A stretch of DNA of 64,000 nt from Cristatella mucedo (Eukaryota > Bryozoa > Phylactolaemata > Cristatellidae): NCBI GenBank assembly GCA_009760855.2, contig WPIO01000078.1, positions 782,001 through 846,000 of the forward strand, in the 5' to 3' direction. A program made the translations under genes and the position numbers. The notes under the pieces are model-generated. The model had not been told where the DNA came from, ran no database searches, and was given only the letters and a program-made list of their open reading frames with translations. This document shows, one piece after another, positions 62,560 to 64,000 of this stretch; positions within the stretch are counted from its first letter, which is position 1, and each line of letters opens with the position of its first letter.

Positions 62560-64000
62560 ATTAAACTATGCTACATGTACAATGTACCCAGAAAATTTTG
62601 AGAGAATTTCGCTAACGCGTTTTCGCGAAGTCCACTGAAATAACACGGCAGTGGCCCGGGCCAATACCGAAATCCACTGCATTCCACAATGCAACAGAAG
62701 AAATTCTACTCGAAAAGGACAGCACACTCTGCGATAAGTGCACTTAACAAATTTCTCTTGCCTTGACACGGCCGTTCTCGTGCAATGCCCTGCAATCGAT
62801 TGCAGTAGCCCAGGCTAATACCGAAATCCACCAAATCCACCGCGACAAAAAATTAAAATAGATTTCGCCGAGCTCCAGTTTTTTTCGCATATTGCAAGTG
62901 CACCGTGTTGTCTGCACTCACATAAAATAAAAAATGGTGCATCTTTGCATTGTGGCGATGCGCAGCAATCGAAATGACTGATGATCGAATGAAGAAATGA
63001 TCTGAAATGACCCGGAAAACTACCACAAACCACTCTATGCCACTGCAAATCATCCTCAAATCGCCATCACGAAGCTCTAATTGACATTACATATAAGACT
63101 AACCTCAGCTCAAAGTGCACCCACAAAATGAGTTGAGTATGTACACTAATGACGGATGGGTTTCCGTATTTTCCCAGGCCGTTGCCGTCGATTGCCATGC
63201 ACTGCCCTCAAATGTACGTTCGCAATCGGTTGAAAGGATGCGGTTGCACTTTTGATACAGCACACTGTAATACGCAAGAAAAATTGGACCTTCTCCCACC
63301 AGCTTTGTTTGTAATTGTAACAGACGATCATAGATTTCTGTATTGTCTGGGCCGTCGATTGCTATTCATTTCCCAAGATTGAACGCGATAAATGACAGTA
63401 TGTGCGCTCGAAGTGGGCGTTATGTGTTAGGATAATTCAAATAGCCGACTTCCAGCAAATTTGAAATGGATTGCAGTAGAGGCCGGGCCATTGCCGTGCA
63501 TTGCCGTCGAATAAACTCGCACCTTGGGTGAAGATTATGCGTACGAACAGGTACATGTTACGTGGAATGAGAGTTGCAGTTTTGTGCAGCCAAACGTCAA
63601 TTTTCCACGGATTGCGCTATCGGCCCTGACCGTTGCTATGAATTGCAGTGCATTGCTGACAGTTAACGACCAAAGCGTCTTCAGAATGCTACGGTTTCAC
63701 TTTGGACGCAGCGGAATATTATATGTAATGACAATTGGGGCTTCACGCTGCTAATTTGCCGAGAATTGGGGTATTGACCCGGGCCACTGCTGTCGATTAA
63801 CGTTGATTGCTCGTGATTGTACGTTCGCGATCGGTTGAAAGGATGTGATTGCACTTTAAACACGGTGCGCTGTGACAGGTAAGATAAGTAAATTTGATCT
63901 TGGCCCAGTCACTTTCAGGTGGTTTGCGATGGATCATAATGGATTGCCGTATTTTCCCGGGTCATTACCGTCGAATGCCATGTGTTGCCCATGATTGAAC
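62560..64000 (+). repeat. Degenerate satellite-like tandem array running off the window
   Basis: A core close to CCCGGGCCATTGCCGTCGA recurs near 62655, 62808, 63009 (weak), 63175, 63349, 63483, 63626, 63779 and 63957. Spacings range from about 130 to 200 bases. Two units (63175 and 63779) also share CGATCGGTTGAAAGGATG followed by TTGCACTTT. Divergence between units is high. No ORF of note lies inside. Confidence 0.65.

Overview
The window is animal nuclear DNA. Two spliced genes, interrupted by GT-AG introns, sit in a sea of LINEs, tRNA-derived SINEs, hAT-type DNA transposons and simple repeats. Exons are GC-rich with C/G-ending codons; introns and intergenic DNA are closer to balanced or AT-rich. 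There are no operons, ribosome-binding sites or other bacterial features. I cannot name the species. The two host genes are metazoan families, and the repeats (CR1/L2-like LINEs with ATT tails, a SPIN-like hAT MITE) suggest an invertebrate with a repeat-rich genome.

Layout. 1-18 kb is intergenic and repeat-rich: a fossil hAT transposase end (about 930-1474), a nearly full-length but broken LINE (about 3430-6700, minus, here called LINE-B), many fragments of a second LINE family (LINE-A), and a 680-bp foldback-like element (10601-11280) with a telomere-like array. 18.5-35.4 kb is SLC35C2 on the plus strand: nine coding exons giving a predicted 369-residue drug/metabolite-superfamily sugar-nucleotide transporter. 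Its 8.7-kb intron 6 holds a second foldback-like element (30431-31964) and many LINE/SINE pieces, and intron 5 holds a SPIN-like MITE. 35.5-48.4 kb is intergenic: LINE-A/LINE-B fossils, SINEs, another hAT fossil, and a solo LTR nested inside another LTR-like repeat (46264-47196). 48.7-56.8 kb is TMEM168 on the plus strand: three coding exons giving a predicted 754-residue multipass membrane protein. Its 5.7-kb intron 1 holds a 17-bp minisatellite and two LINE-A copies in head-to-tail order. 57-62.5 kb is intergenic, with an uninterrupted copy of the nested LTR-like repeat at 60248-60468. From about 62.56 kb to the window end there is a degenerate satellite-like array with a period of roughly 130-200 bp.

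The two host genes share orientation but no evident pathway. SLC35C2 is a Golgi/ER-Golgi transporter connected in vertebrates with GDP-fucose and Notch O-fucosylation; TMEM168 is poorly characterised. The repeats interact visibly: one SINE family ends in the same hairpin-forming tail as LINE-A, which suggests that it is mobilised by that LINE's reverse transcriptase, and LINE-A/SINE copies repeatedly insert into each other.

Most interesting items: (1) two copies of an apparently undescribed foldback element whose long inverted ends are built from iterated GGACATT-C-tract units; (2) a SPIN-like hAT MITE, a family known for horizontal transfer; (3) the LINE-SINE shared tail hairpin; (4) caspase-like sequence signposts in the TMEM168 C-terminal domain; (5) the satellite-like array at the right edge.
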